From contig NZ_CP107954.1 of assembly GCF_036067295.1 (NCBI RefSeq), forward strand, positions 6,076,001 to 6,140,000: a stretch of 64,000 nt of DNA, given 5' to 3'. A model generated the notes under the pieces. That model did no database searches and was not told where the DNA came from. It was given only the letters and a program-made list of their open reading frames with translations. The translations under genes and the position numbers were made by a program. Source of the DNA: Kribbella sp. NBC_00382. GTDB taxonomy: Bacteria > Actinomycetota > Actinomycetes > Propionibacteriales > Kribbellaceae. This document shows, piece by piece, positions 9,899 to 18,697 of this stretch. Positions within the stretch are counted from its first letter, which is position 1. Each line of letters opens with the position of its first letter.

Positions 9899-10447
9899 CT
9901 ATCCGGCGGCCCGCGCGGCCAGCGCCCGGTTCATCGCGTCGAACTGAGGCTTGATGGTGTCGTTCAGCATGCTCACCGTGAACGGCACGGCGACGCCGTT
10001 GAACCTCTCCTCCTGGATGAGCTTCGAGCGCCCGCCCGGCAGGGCCTCGATCCGGAACGAGTGCTCGCCGTTGAAGATGCCGCCCGGGGCGATCTTGCCG
10101 ATCCAGCGGAGCTCTTTGCCGGGGTCGACGGTGAGCAGTTCGGGGGTGAAGGTTGTTTCGTCGCCGTTGGTGTCCTTGAGGACGTTGGTGATGGTGGCGC
10201 CGGTCTTCAGGTCGCCGGTCGACGAGATGATGAACGGGTTCCAGTCGGGGTAGGCCGCGCGATCCGCGAGCACCTTCCAGACCTCGTCGGGTGTCGCGTC
10301 GATCTCGATCTCGGTGTGCAGGACGGTCGTGTGGGCAATGGCGTAGACGCAGTAGCCGGCGAGCAGTACTGCGATCGCTCCCAACGCGCTCAGCACGCGC
10401 CGACGGACCGGGGATTTCTTCTTGGCGGGCGTGGTGGTGGCGGTCAT
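9899..10447 (-). CDS. Membrane-anchored SRPBCC/polyketide cyclase-like protein
   Basis: A 182-aa protein with a basic N-terminus, one hydrophobic anchor (about 17-39) and a START/SRPBCC-type helix-grip domain (about 43-178) with the typical ATPDEVWKVLADRAAYPDWNP opening. Such domains bind hydrophobic ligands; the ligand here is unknown. The ATG overlaps the TetR stop by 4 nt, so it is co-transcribed with, and probably controlled by, that regulator. Confidence 0.85.
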   Translation of the reverse strand: MTATTTPAKKKSPVRRRVLSALGAIAVLLAGYCVYAIAHTTVLHTEIEIDATPDEVWKVLADRAAYPDWNPFIISSTGDLKTGATITNVLKDTNGDETTFTPELLTVDPGKELRWIGKIAPGGIFNGEHSFRIEALPGGRSKLIQEERFNGVAVPFTVSMLNDTIKPQFDAMNRALAARAAG

Positions 10448-11022
10448 CTGGGCTCCTCAGGCTCTTCAGGGCCGAGGACGCTGCGCACGAGCGTCCTCGC
10501 GTAGTCGGGGGTCAACGGCCCGCCCGTGACGAGCAGCCGGTAGTACAGCGGGCCGACGAGTTGGTCGACCAGGACAGCGGGGGAGACGTGGTCGAGTACG
10601 ACGCCGGCCTCCTGGGCCTTGGCGACCACGGCCGTCACGGCTCGGTGGCGCTCGGCCCATAGGGCGCGGACGCTTTCGCCGACGCGCGGTTCGCGAGCAG
10701 CCGCGGCGGCCAGGTCGGCGATCAGGGTCGCCGGGGTTGCGGCGAGGTTGGCGGTGATCGCGGTGACCAGCTTGGTCAGGTCGCCGCGCGGATCGCCGGA
10801 CGGCTCGAACGGGACCTCCTCGCGCAGGTTCGTGATCAGGGCGACTACCAGTTCGGCTTTGGAGGCCCAGCGCCGGTACAGCGTCGTCTTCGCGACCCCG
10901 GCCCGCTCGGCCACCCGATCGATCGACAACGCGTCGTACCCGCCTTGGCGGATCTCCGCCGCCGCGGCCGCGAGCACTCTGCCCTCGATCGCGCTGTCAC
11001 GCGGTCTGCCTCGTCCAGCCAT
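10444..11022 (-). CDS. TetR/AcrR family transcriptional regulator
   Basis: A 192-aa repressor-type protein with an N-terminal helix-turn-helix (about 8-55, including GYDALSIDRVAERAGVAKTTLYRRW) and a variable C-terminal ligand domain with the TetR_C-type ending VDQLVGPLYYRLLVTGGPL. It leads a leftward operon with the SRPBCC protein. A perfect 22-bp palindrome lies 11 bp upstream of the start codon, a strong sign of autorepression. The inducer cannot be read from sequence. Confidence 0.9.
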   Translation of the reverse strand: MAGRGRPRDSAIEGRVLAAAAAEIRQGGYDALSIDRVAERAGVAKTTLYRRWASKAELVVALITNLREEVPFEPSGDPRGDLTKLVTAITANLAATPATLIADLAAAAAREPRVGESVRALWAERHRAVTAVVAKAQEAGVVLDHVSPAVLVDQLVGPLYYRLLVTGGPLTPDYARTLVRSVLGPEEPEEPR

Positions 11023-11033
11023 CTCGACTCCTT

Positions 11034-11055
11034 TTACGCTACTGCAGTAGCGTAA
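11034..11055. promoter_or_regulatory. Perfect 22-bp palindrome, probable TetR operator
   Basis: The arm TTACGCTACTG is followed directly by its exact reverse complement CAGTAGCGTAA. It lies 11 bp upstream of the TetR start codon (11022) and about 110 bp upstream of the divergent SGNH hydrolase. Length, symmetry and place match TetR-family operators, so autoregulation is likely. Confidence 0.75.
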
Positions 11056-11165
11056 TTGATCTTCGGAAAGTTGTCAGCCCCCAGCTCTTGCCGAAAAGGT
11101 GAGTTTTCTTCAAGCTGACTCGTACTGTTACCGACCAGTCACTTAACGTTGAAGGCGGGCAGCAC

Positions 11166-12071
11166 ATGCAGAAGAGATCAGTACGTGCCCGGATCGTCGC
11201 GGTGTTCGCCGCGACCGGGTTGCTGGTGGCCGGCCCGGTTGCCGCCACCGCTCAGGCGGCTGAGGCGCCGCCGCTCGTCTATGTCGCGATGGGTGACTCC
11301 TACGCCGCCGGCTCCCTGGTGTTGCCGGCGAAGGAGTTGTTCACCTGTGCGCGCTCGGCGGTCAACTACGCCTCGTTGATCGCCCAGCAGGTCCACCCCG
11401 CGGCGTTCCGCGACGTCACCTGCGGCGGAGCCCTGACCACCCACTTCGCGCAGCCGCAGCCCGGGATCATCACCGGCACGGCGGCACCGCAGTACGACGC
11501 GCTGAGCGCCGACACCACGCTCGTCACGGTCGGGATCGGTGGCAACGACATCGGCCTGGTCGGACTCGCGGTCTCCTGCGTAAACCTGCTGCCGCAGCCG
11601 GTCGGGAAGTCCTGCAAGGCGACCAACACGGCCGGCGGCGTCGACAAGCTCGCCCAGAAGATCGACGCGTTCGCACCGACGTACGGCACGGTGATCGAGC
11701 AGATCCGGCAACGGGCGCCGCACGCGAAGATCCTGATGGTCGGCTATCCGACGGGCATCAAGAAGGGCGGCTGCTGGCCGGTCGTCCCGGTCTGGGCAGC
11801 GGACGCGGACTACCTGCAGGCGGCGCTGACCCGGCTGAATGTGCGGATGGCCGAGCAGGCTGCGGCGCACGGTGCCACGTACGTCGATCTGGCGACGCCC
11901 AGCGTCGGGCACGACATGTGCAAGGGCATCGCGACCCGGTGGATCGAGGGGCTCATCCCGAGCATCCCGACCAACGGGCTCGTCCCGCTGCACCCGAACG
12001 CGGCCGGCCTGCGAAACGCAGTACCGACGGTCCTCGCGGCGGCCGGACTTGCAGCACCCACCAAGGCGTAG
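11166..12071 (+). CDS. Secreted SGNH/GDSL-type esterase or lipase
   Basis: A 301-aa exported hydrolase. A signal peptide covers about residues 1-34, with a likely AXA-type cleavage at AQAAEA. The mature enzyme carries the SGNH blocks: GDSYAAG (nucleophile Ser, block I), GGND (block III) and HPNAAG (catalytic His, block V). Six Cys residues suggest disulfides, as in Streptomyces SGNH lipases/esterases. The substrate is probably an ester of lipid or carbohydrate; specificity is not visible. It stands alone and ends at a strong hairpin terminator. Confidence 0.9.
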   Translation: MQKRSVRARIVAVFAATGLLVAGPVAATAQAAEAPPLVYVAMGDSYAAGSLVLPAKELFTCARSAVNYASLIAQQVHPAAFRDVTCGGALTTHFAQPQPGIITGTAAPQYDALSADTTLVTVGIGGNDIGLVGLAVSCVNLLPQPVGKSCKATNTAGGVDKLAQKIDAFAPTYGTVIEQIRQRAPHAKILMVGYPTGIKKGGCWPVVPVWAADADYLQAALTRLNVRMAEQAAAHGATYVDLATPSVGHDMCKGIATRWIEGLIPSIPTNGLVPLHPNAAGLRNAVPTVLAAAGLAAPTKA

Positions 12072-12094
12072 CCCACCGCTGTCGCCACGCTCAG

Positions 12095-12126
12095 CCCGCC
12101 GGTGAGGATGCGCTCGCCGGCGGGTT
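12095..12126 (+). terminator. Hairpin terminator after the SGNH hydrolase
   Basis: A 12-bp stem (CCCGCCGGTGAG at 12095-12106 with CTCGCCGGCGGG at 12113-12124, one G-U pair) closes a 6-nt loop, followed only by TT. It begins 24 bp after the stop codon. High-GC actinobacterial terminators often lack a long U tract. Confidence 0.65.
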
Positions 12127-12168
12127 GGTGTGTGGTGGGTGTCCGTGCCGTGCGGCAGGATGCGCGGC

Positions 12169-13074
12169 ATGGACGACTTCGGCGCGATCGCGGCCAGTGC
12201 GGTGCCCCTTACCGGCGGGTACGGCGGGGAGACCTTCGCGGTCAGCGCCGGCGGTGAGGATGCCGTATTGAAGCTGTACGGCAAGCGTCCCGCGCGAGCG
12301 GCGGTGGATGCCTCGCTGATGCAGCTCGTGCGCGGGCTGCTCCCGGTGCCCCGGGTGCTCGACGCGATGCCGGACCCCGCTGGCGACGGTGCTCCTCCTT
12401 ATGTCTTGTACGAGCGCCTGCCCGGCGTGAATCTGGAGACCTACCTCGAGACGGCCGGGGACGCGGAGCGGCGGAAGGTGGGGGAGCAGCTCGGTGAGCT
12501 CCTCGTGCGGCTGAGCGGGATGCCATTCCTGAGCTTCGGCGACTTCGTCGGGCGGGAGTTGGCGATCGAGTCGTTCGGGGTGGGCGACCTGGAGGAGTTC
12601 TTCGGGGCGCATGCCGGAGCGATCGGGCTGACGCGTGAACAGGTCGACCGGTTCGCCGGCGTGATCGACCAGGCGGAGGATCTGGCCGCGACCGGGGTGG
12701 ATCGGTTCTGCCTGGTGCACAGCGACTTCAACCCGAAGAACCTGCTGGTCGATCCGGCGACCGCCGAGCTCACCGGGCTGATCGACTGGGAGTTCGCGCA
12801 TGCCGGGTCCGTGTACGCCGACCTGGGCAACCTGCTGCGGTTCAATACCGACCAGGTACTCGCGGAGGCTGTGCTGCGGGTCGTACGGGCCGGTTTCGAC
12901 CTCGGGGACAGGCTGGTCGAGCGGGCGCAGGCGGCGGATCTGTGGGCGCTGATCGACCTCGCCGGCCGGCCCGCGTCGAACCCCGTCGCGGCCGCGGCGA
13001 ACGCGCTGATCACCCGGATCTGCGACACGGGTGAGCTCGCGGGCGGCCGTCCCGACCCGGACGTCGTACATTGA
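12169..13074 (+). CDS. Aminoglycoside phosphotransferase (APH) family kinase
   Basis: A 301-aa small-molecule kinase of the APH/choline kinase fold. It has the catalytic loop VHSDFNPKNLLV (Brenner motif HxDxxxxN) and the metal-binding GLIDWEFA. An N-terminal beta-lobe has a lysine in VLKLYG. ATG 12169 is chosen over an ATG nine bases upstream because CAGGA lies about 8 nt before it. The substrate is unknown; the family includes antibiotic, sugar and fructosamine kinases, and nothing here favours resistance. Confidence 0.85.
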   Translation: MDDFGAIAASAVPLTGGYGGETFAVSAGGEDAVLKLYGKRPARAAVDASLMQLVRGLLPVPRVLDAMPDPAGDGAPPYVLYERLPGVNLETYLETAGDAERRKVGEQLGELLVRLSGMPFLSFGDFVGRELAIESFGVGDLEEFFGAHAGAIGLTREQVDRFAGVIDQAEDLAATGVDRFCLVHSDFNPKNLLVDPATAELTGLIDWEFAHAGSVYADLGNLLRFNTDQVLAEAVLRVVRAGFDLGDRLVERAQAADLWALIDLAGRPASNPVAAAANALITRICDTGELAGGRPDPDVVH

Positions 13075-13132
13075 GACGAGTGGCACGTCGAGAGACCTCG
13101 GCGGGCGGCCGGTCGCTACCGGGTGCCCCGGG

Positions 13133-13162
13133 TTGCCGTGCCCTCCGTCATACACGTATTCT
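13133..13162 (+). promoter_or_regulatory. Probable housekeeping-sigma promoter of rpsA
   Basis: TTGCCG (13133-13138) and TATTCT (13157-13162) are separated by 18 bp and fit the -35 and the TAnnnT -10 pattern. They sit about 120 bp upstream of the rpsA start in an otherwise gene-free 208-bp gap, giving a long 5' leader. Confidence 0.5.
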
Positions 13163-13282
13163 GTGAGATGCGCTATGGGCCCGCGCGACCTCGGACGGAG
13201 CAGGCTCGTGCTCGCACTAGCGGCGATCCAACGGCCATAACGCACCCGTACGACACCATCAGCCCACGGAGCAACTCACCAC

Positions 13283-14776
13283 ATGACGGCCAGCATCGAG
13301 GCACCTCTCGACCCCGCAGTACGCACCACCCCGCAGGTAGCGGTCAATGACATCGGGTCGGAGGAAGACTTCCTCGCGGCGATCGATCTGACCATCAAGT
13401 ACTTCAACGACGGCGACATCGTTGAGGGGACCATCGTCAAGGTCGACCGGGACGAGGTTCTCCTCGACATCGGTTACAAGACCGAAGGCGTCATCCCGTC
13501 GCGCGAGCTGTCGATCAAGCACGACGTCGACCCGAACGAGGTCGTCAACGTCGGCGACCACGTCGAGGCCCTGGTTCTCCAGAAGGAGGACAAAGAAGGC
13601 CGCCTGATCCTTTCGAAGAAGCGCGCCCAGTACGAGAAGGCCTGGGGCACGATCGAGAAGATCAAGGAAGAGGACGGCGTCGTCACCGGTACCGTCATCG
13701 AGGTCGTCAAGGGTGGACTCATCCTGGACATCGGCCTCCGCGGCTTCCTGCCCGCCTCGCTCGTCGAGATGCGTCGGGTCCGCGACCTCCAGCCGTACGT
13801 CGGCCAGGAGATCGAGGCGAAGATCATCGAGCTCGACAAGAACCGCAACAACGTGGTTCTGTCGCGTCGCGCCTGGCTGGAGCAGACGCAGTCCGAGGTG
13901 CGGATGAACTTCCTCACCCAGCTGCAGAAGGGCCAGATCCGCAAGGGTGTCGTCTCCTCGATCGTCAACTTCGGTGCGTTCGTGGACCTCGGCGGCGTCG
14001 ACGGTCTGGTGCACGTCTCGGAGCTGTCCTGGAAGCACATCGACCACCCGACCGAGGTGGTCGAGGTCGGCCAGGAGGTCACTGTCGAGGTGCTGGACGT
14101 CGACATGGAGCGCGAGCGCGTCTCCCTGTCGCTGAAGGCGACCCAGGAAGACCCGTGGCAGCAGTTCGCCCGGACCCACCAGATGGGCCAGATCGTGCCC
14201 GGCAAGGTCACCAAGCTGGTTCCGTTCGGTGCGTTCGTCCGCGTGGAGGAGGGCATCGAGGGTCTGGTGCACATCTCCGAGCTGGCCGAGCGTCACGTCG
14301 AGATCCCGGAGCAGGTCGTTCAGGTGAACGACGATGTGATGGTCAAGATCATCGACATCGACCTCGAGCGTCGCCGGATCTCGCTGTCGCTGAAGCAGGC
14401 CAACGAGGGTGTCGACCCGGTCTCCGACGACTTCGACCCCACGCTGTACGGCATGGCGGCGACGTACGACGACCAGGGCAACTACGTCTACCCCGACGGC
14501 TTCGACCCGGAGACGGGCGAATGGCTCGAGGGCTTCGACGCTCAGCGCGAGGAGTGGGAGCGGCAGTACGCCGAGGCCCACACGCGCTGGGAGGCTCACA
14601 AGAAGCAGATCGAGGACGCCAAGACCGCGGACGTCGAGGCCGGCGAGGCCTCCACGTACTCCTCCGCCACCGGCGGCGGCACCGCTGCTCCGAAGGACGA
14701 CGCACCCGCTGAGGGCGCGCTCGCTTCCGACGAGGCGCTCCAGGCTCTCCGCGAGAAGCTGACCGGCCAGGGCTGA
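13283..14776 (+). CDS. rpsA: 30S ribosomal protein S1
   Basis: A 497-aa RNA-binding ribosomal protein with four S1 (OB-fold) repeats at about residues 42-112, 130-196, 212-281 and 297-367. The last two carry the best family motifs (GAFVDLGGVDGLVHVSELSW and GAFVRVEEGIEGLVHISELA). Four domains rather than the six of E. coli S1 is normal for actinobacteria. The C-terminal ~125 residues are acidic, Ala-rich and low complexity. It is transcribed alone: its own promoter lies upstream and a 16-bp hairpin separates it from coaE. Confidence 0.98.
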   Translation: MTASIEAPLDPAVRTTPQVAVNDIGSEEDFLAAIDLTIKYFNDGDIVEGTIVKVDRDEVLLDIGYKTEGVIPSRELSIKHDVDPNEVVNVGDHVEALVLQKEDKEGRLILSKKRAQYEKAWGTIEKIKEEDGVVTGTVIEVVKGGLILDIGLRGFLPASLVEMRRVRDLQPYVGQEIEAKIIELDKNRNNVVLSRRAWLEQTQSEVRMNFLTQLQKGQIRKGVVSSIVNFGAFVDLGGVDGLVHVSELSWKHIDHPTEVVEVGQEVTVEVLDVDMERERVSLSLKATQEDPWQQFARTHQMGQIVPGKVTKLVPFGAFVRVEEGIEGLVHISELAERHVEIPEQVVQVNDDVMVKIIDIDLERRRISLSLKQANEGVDPVSDDFDPTLYGMAATYDDQGNYVYPDGFDPETGEWLEGFDAQREEWERQYAEAHTRWEAHKKQIEDAKTADVEAGEASTYSSATGGGTAAPKDDAPAEGALASDEALQALREKLTGQG

Positions 14777-14802
14777 TAGTTCCTTGTAGTACCTGCAGGA
14801 CC

Positions 14803-14841
14803 CGAGACCCCCGCACCCCCGTACTGGGTGCGGGGGTCTCG
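14803..14841 (+). terminator. Strong hairpin between rpsA and coaE
   Basis: A perfect 16-bp stem, CGAGACCCCCGCACCC (14803-14818) with its exact complement at 14826-14841, and a 7-nt loop CCGTACT. It lies 27 bp after the rpsA stop and ends 18 bp before the coaE start. No strong U tract follows, as is usual for this GC content. It probably ends or attenuates the rpsA transcript. Confidence 0.8.
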
Positions 14842-14859
14842 CCCTTGTACGGTGCAGGC

Positions 14860-15474
14860 GTGCTGAGAGTTGGATTGACCGGCGGGATCGGATCGGGCAA
14901 GAGCTCGGTGTCGGCGCGACTGGCTGCTCGTGGAGCCGTCGTGATCGACTCGGACCTGCTGGCCCGCGAAGTGGTTGCCCGGGGCACCGATGGGCTGGCC
15001 GAGGTGGTCGCGGTGTTCGGTGACGTACTGACCGCCGACGGCGAGCTGGACCGGCCGGCCGTCGGGCGGATCGTGTTCGGCGACGAGGTCGCCCGGCGCA
15101 AGCTGGAGGCGATCATCCATCCGCGGGTGCGGGCGCGCGCGGCCGAGATCGAGAGTGGCGCGGCAGGTGATGCCGTCGTCGTCCACGACATTCCCTTGCT
15201 GGTGGAGACCGGGCAGGGCGGCAACTTCGATCTGGTGCTCGTGGTCGACGTACCGCAGGAGGTCCAGCTCGAGCGACTTCAGCGGGATCGCGGGATGACT
15301 GACGAGGAAGCGAAGGCCCGGATCGCCAGTCAGGCAACGCGGGAACAGCGGCTGGCGGTCGCGGATCTGATCGTCGACAACGCCGGCGACCTGGCGCAGC
15401 TGGACGCCCGGATCGAGGAGCTCTGGCCCGAGCTGCTGAGCCGGGCAGGACACGGTCCGGCCACGAAAAGGTGA
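14860..15474 (+). CDS. coaE: Dephospho-CoA kinase
   Basis: A 204-aa kinase for the last step of coenzyme A synthesis (ATP-dependent 3'-phosphorylation of dephospho-CoA). Near the N-terminus is the P-loop TGGIGSGKSS (7-16). The family landmarks DSDLLAREVV, the lid region HPRVRARAAE and DIPLLVETG follow. GTG 14860 is preferred over an upstream TTG because it gives the family N-terminus (MLRVGLTGG) and clears the hairpin. The rpsA-coaE order is conserved in actinobacteria. The stop is at 15474, 80 bp before the preferred PrsW-like start. Confidence 0.95.
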   Translation: MLRVGLTGGIGSGKSSVSARLAARGAVVIDSDLLAREVVARGTDGLAEVVAVFGDVLTADGELDRPAVGRIVFGDEVARRKLEAIIHPRVRARAAEIESGAAGDAVVVHDIPLLVETGQGGNFDLVLVVDVPQEVQLERLQRDRGMTDEEAKARIASQATREQRLAVADLIVDNAGDLAQLDARIEELWPELLSRAGHGPATKR

Positions 15475-15554
15475 CCCTTGGGCGGGAAATGATGAATCCG
15501 GGCCGAGCTGTACGAGAATCTTCCGGTCCGTCAGTCCAAGGTTGGGAGGATGGC

Positions 15555-16733
15555 GTGGAGTGTCCGCGCTGTAGCTCTGCTGTTCCCGAGGTCTCGCATT
15601 TCTGCCACCACTGTGGCAATGATCTGCAGACCGGGGACGCCGAGCGCAAGAAGGCCTACGCGGCCAGACCGGATGAGCCGGTGGCTTCGTTCAAGCTGGT
15701 CTCGACGATCATGCCGCAGGGCGCAGGCCGCCAGCCGTACACCTACCGGGTCGCGCTGGGGATCGCGCTGCTGCTGACGGTCGTGACCGCCGCGCTGGGC
15801 GCGCTGCCGGTCGCGATCATGATCGCGGCCTTCGCCATCCCGATCGTCTACATCCTCTACATCTACGACGTGAACCTGTGGGAGGACGAGCCGGTACCGG
15901 TCGTCGCGGCGGCCTTCGTGCTGACCGGCGTACTGGCCGCGGTCTTCACCTGGCTCTGGTCGGACAAGATCGGCCTGTCGACCGACCTGATCGGCGGCAA
16001 CTCGGGCAGCCCGTCCGGGCGCGACCTGCTGATCGTGATGCTGCTGGTGCCGGTCGTCTCGGAGCTGATCCGGCAGATCGGCCCGCTCTACCTGGCCTCG
16101 CGGCCGCGGTACGACGACCTGATGGACGGCTTCACGTTTGGCGTCGTGGCCGGTGTCGGGTTCGCCTGCTTCGAGACGCTCGTCCTGCACTGGGGCTGGA
16201 TCAGCGGCGGCTTCGCCGGTCCGGGCAGCAGCGCGGGCACCTGGATCTCGGTCGTCCTGCTGCAGGGGTTCGTGAAGCCGCTGATCTACGGGTCGGCGAC
16301 GGGTCTCGCGGTCGCGGAGTTCTCCGGGCTGGGAGAGAAGTACGACGGGTTCACCCCGCGCTGGGTGGTCGGCCTGATCCAGGCGATGGTCGTGAACGCG
16401 CTGTTCCAGGGTGGTGTCTACCTGCTCGGCTTCGTCGGCGGGCACGGCTCGACGATCGGCGCCGTGCTCGGCGTGGTCTGGGGCCTGGTACTGCTCGGCG
16501 CGCTGATCATCCGGGTCCGTACCGTGCTGCACAAGGGCCTGCTGGAGGCGGCCCTTGAGTCCGCCGCTCGCGGTGGCTCGAACCATGCCTCGGGCGAGCT
16601 GGCGTTCTGCTCGCGCTGCGAGATGCCGTTGCTGCCGCACTCGGACTTCTGCTCCGCCTGTGGCAACTCGGTCCGTTCCGTGCCGAAGTCCGAGCGTGGA
16701 GTGGCAGTTCAGACTGGGGAGACGCAGGGATGA
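15555..16733 (+). CDS. PrsW-like membrane protein with terminal zinc ribbons, probably catalytically degenerate
   Basis: A 392-aa protein with about eight membrane spans flanked by two zinc-ribbon motifs: CPRC...CHHCG right at the N-terminus and CSRC...CSACG near the C-terminus. The core resembles PrsW intramembrane metalloproteases, but the hallmark residues are incomplete. The EExxK element reads VSELIR, motif 2 keeps its Glu (GFACFETL), and the expected third-motif His is absent (GFVKPLIYGSATG). GTG 15555 is chosen because GGGAGGA lies just before it and the zinc ribbon starts at once. The ATG of the next gene overlaps its stop by 4 nt, so it heads a four-gene membrane cassette. Confidence 0.8.
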   Translation: MECPRCSSAVPEVSHFCHHCGNDLQTGDAERKKAYAARPDEPVASFKLVSTIMPQGAGRQPYTYRVALGIALLLTVVTAALGALPVAIMIAAFAIPIVYILYIYDVNLWEDEPVPVVAAAFVLTGVLAAVFTWLWSDKIGLSTDLIGGNSGSPSGRDLLIVMLLVPVVSELIRQIGPLYLASRPRYDDLMDGFTFGVVAGVGFACFETLVLHWGWISGGFAGPGSSAGTWISVVLLQGFVKPLIYGSATGLAVAEFSGLGEKYDGFTPRWVVGLIQAMVVNALFQGGVYLLGFVGGHGSTIGAVLGVVWGLVLLGALIIRVRTVLHKGLLEAALESAARGGSNHASGELAFCSRCEMPLLPHSDFCSACGNSVRSVPKSERGVAVQTGETQG

Positions 16734-17761
16734 GCAACCAGCAACCGCCGTACGGAGGCCAGCCGGGACAGCAGCGGCCACCGCAGGGACCACCGCCTGG
16801 CTACGGCCAGCCGCCACAGGGTCCGCCGCCTGGCTACGGGCAACCGCCGTACCAGGGCCAGCCTCCGCAGGGACGGCCGCCGCAAGGGCCGCCGGCTCAG
16901 GGCCAGCCGCCGCAGGGACGGCCGCCGCAGGGACCGCCGCCTGGGTATGGGCAGCCGCCGTACCAGGGGCAGCCTCAGCAGTACCCCGGCCAGCAACCCC
17001 CTCAGGGGTACCCGCCGCAGCAGCAGCCGGGCTATCAGCAGCAGTACCCGGGCCAGCAGCAGTGGGGTCAGCCGGGCCCGCAGTACGCCGCCGGTGGTGG
17101 CGGCAAGGGTCCGAACAAGATCCTGCTGCTCGCCGGTGGAGGCCTCGCCGCGGTAGCCGTCATCGGTGTCGTGCTGGCGTTGGTGTTCGGTGGCAACGAC
17201 AAGAAGATCGACGCGGAGCCGAGCGTTCCCACCACCACGCAGCCGACGACTGAGCCGAGCACCGAGCCCAGTACTGAGCCAAGTACCGAGCCCAGTACGC
17301 CGGCCGACGACACCGGCATCGACGTTGCCGAGGGAGTCCGCGTCACCCCGGCCCCGGGGTACAAGCGCGAATCGCTGCCGAAGTACACCGGCGTCTACCT
17401 GCTCAACAAGGGCGAGGCCTACTTCATGGTCAACGCCTTCAAGCCGAACCCGGGTGAGACCCCGGCGACGGCACTGGCCAGCCTGTTCACGGTCGAGACC
17501 AAAGGCCTGACTCAGGTCAAGAAGAACAAGCCGTTCGAGGACTCGCCCACGACCGGCAACGTCAAGTACCTGGCGTCGCAGAGCTACAGCGCGGTCTCGA
17601 CCAGTCAGAGCGGCACACTGAAGATCGTCGGCCTGGTCGGTGTGATCCAGCGCAAGGACGGCGTCCTGACGATCATTCAGGTGTACGGGCGGCAAGATAA
17701 GCAGGCCGCGGTCCAGAAGGCCGTTACCACGATGCTGGATTCGGTGATCAAGAGCCAGTGA
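16730..17761 (+). CDS. Single-pass membrane protein with Pro/Gln/Gly-rich cytoplasmic tail
   Basis: A 343-aa protein. Residues 1-125 are a low-complexity tail built of repeats such as PPQGPPPGYGQPP, a hydrophobic span follows (about 129-152), then a Thr/Glu/Pro/Ser linker with four TEPS units, then a ~150-aa extracytoplasmic domain starting with a GVRVTPAPGY motif. The next two proteins share the same architecture and motif. The function is unknown; similar tails occur in actinobacterial envelope and signalling proteins. It overlaps both neighbours by 4 nt. Confidence 0.85.
   Translation: MSNQQPPYGGQPGQQRPPQGPPPGYGQPPQGPPPGYGQPPYQGQPPQGRPPQGPPAQGQPPQGRPPQGPPPGYGQPPYQGQPQQYPGQQPPQGYPPQQQPGYQQQYPGQQQWGQPGPQYAAGGGGKGPNKILLLAGGGLAAVAVIGVVLALVFGGNDKKIDAEPSVPTTTQPTTEPSTEPSTEPSTEPSTPADDTGIDVAEGVRVTPAPGYKRESLPKYTGVYLLNKGEAYFMVNAFKPNPGETPATALASLFTVETKGLTQVKKNKPFEDSPTTGNVKYLASQSYSAVSTSQSGTLKIVGLVGVIQRKDGVLTIIQVYGRQDKQAAVQKAVTTMLDSVIKSQ
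16772..16980 (+). repeat. In-frame Pro/Gln/Gly repeat tract
   Basis: Imperfect in-frame repeats of 12-39 bp encode units like PQGPPPGYGQPP, with copies around 16780, 16815 and 16930. Near-identical DNA between copies points to recent duplication and makes the tract prone to length change. Confidence 0.75.
17249..17296 (+). repeat. Four tandem 12-bp units encoding TEPS
   Basis: Four consecutive 12-bp units (ACTGAGCCGAGC and variants differing at third positions) encode the Thr-Glu-Pro-Ser linker just outside the membrane span. Confidence 0.8.
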
Positions 17762-18684
17762 ACGGTAAGCGCGACAAAGGCCAGCCACCCCGCAACCCGT
17801 GGGTGCGGAAGACCGACGCCGAGGAGGACGAGGAGTCCACCACCCCGGAGCCGGAGCTTCCGCCGTCCCCGTGGTCGCTGGAGGTCCCCGCACGCCCACC
17901 GTCCCCCTGGGACACCCCAGAGGCCGGTACTGCGGGCTCGGCGCCGTCCACGTGGGACACGACCGCCACGGCGGCTACCCCAGCAGTGGGCGGCACCGGC
18001 GTACAGGGTGTTAGTGAGACTGAGGCGCCGTGGGGCGACCGGGTGGGGCCGCCGTCGCTGCGGCGGCCTGAGCCGGTCAAGAAGGGCTTCAAGCTGCCGC
18101 CGGTGGTCATCCCCATCGTTGCGGGTCTCGCTGTCGTAGTACTGGTTGCTGTTGCGCTTGTCCTGCTGACCGGAGGAGACGACAAGGCCGACCCCGGCCC
18201 GGTGCCGACGGTCACGCCGAAACCGTCGTACACGCCGCCGTCGAACGCGCTGCCCGTCCAGTTCGGCGTCTCGATCGTGCCGGCGCCGGGCTGGAACGTC
18301 GTCGCCAAGGAGACGAACGGCAAGCAGGTCGCCATCTACGGACCGGACGGCGCTCCCCGTGCGTTCCTGTGGGTCCGGCAGAAGCAGAACGTCACCGCGA
18401 ACGCGTTCGTGGTCGGCATCGTCGAGGGCGAGACGAAGGACAAGATCGCCAAGCTCGACAACGTACGGAACCTGCAGTGCCCCAAGGACGTCTTGGTGGA
18501 GTGCGTTGCGCTCTCCTACACCATCACCCCGAAGCCCGGCGCCTCGATCAAGGGCGACGTCGAGGTGTACCGGCGCAAGGACGGTGTGGTCACCGCGCTG
18601 GACTACCAGGCCGGGGCGGACTTCGCGGCAACCGCCGATCCCGCGGTGGCGGCGATGAAGCAGTCAGTGCTCGACAGTCTTTGA
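17758..18684 (+). CDS. Single-pass membrane protein, paralogue of its neighbours
   Basis: A 308-aa protein: a ~105-aa acidic, Pro-rich tail, a hydrophobic span (about 112-137), a Pro/Thr linker and a ~145-aa outer domain beginning GVSIVPAPGW, with two Cys (QCPKDVLVEC) that could pair. The GVxxxPAPGW motif and the KDGVVT element match the preceding protein, so these are diverged paralogues. The GTG start overlaps the upstream stop by 4 nt. The function is unknown. Confidence 0.83.
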   Translation: MNGKRDKGQPPRNPWVRKTDAEEDEESTTPEPELPPSPWSLEVPARPPSPWDTPEAGTAGSAPSTWDTTATAATPAVGGTGVQGVSETEAPWGDRVGPPSLRRPEPVKKGFKLPPVVIPIVAGLAVVVLVAVALVLLTGGDDKADPGPVPTVTPKPSYTPPSNALPVQFGVSIVPAPGWNVVAKETNGKQVAIYGPDGAPRAFLWVRQKQNVTANAFVVGIVEGETKDKIAKLDNVRNLQCPKDVLVECVALSYTITPKPGASIKGDVEVYRRKDGVVTALDYQAGADFAATADPAVAAMKQSVLDSL

Positions 18685-18697
18685 GTGAGGGGCAGAA

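Noticed and set aside
12169..13074. Aminoglycoside resistance gene
   Set aside because: Only the general APH fold is visible; no resistance context or specific subfamily motif supports it.
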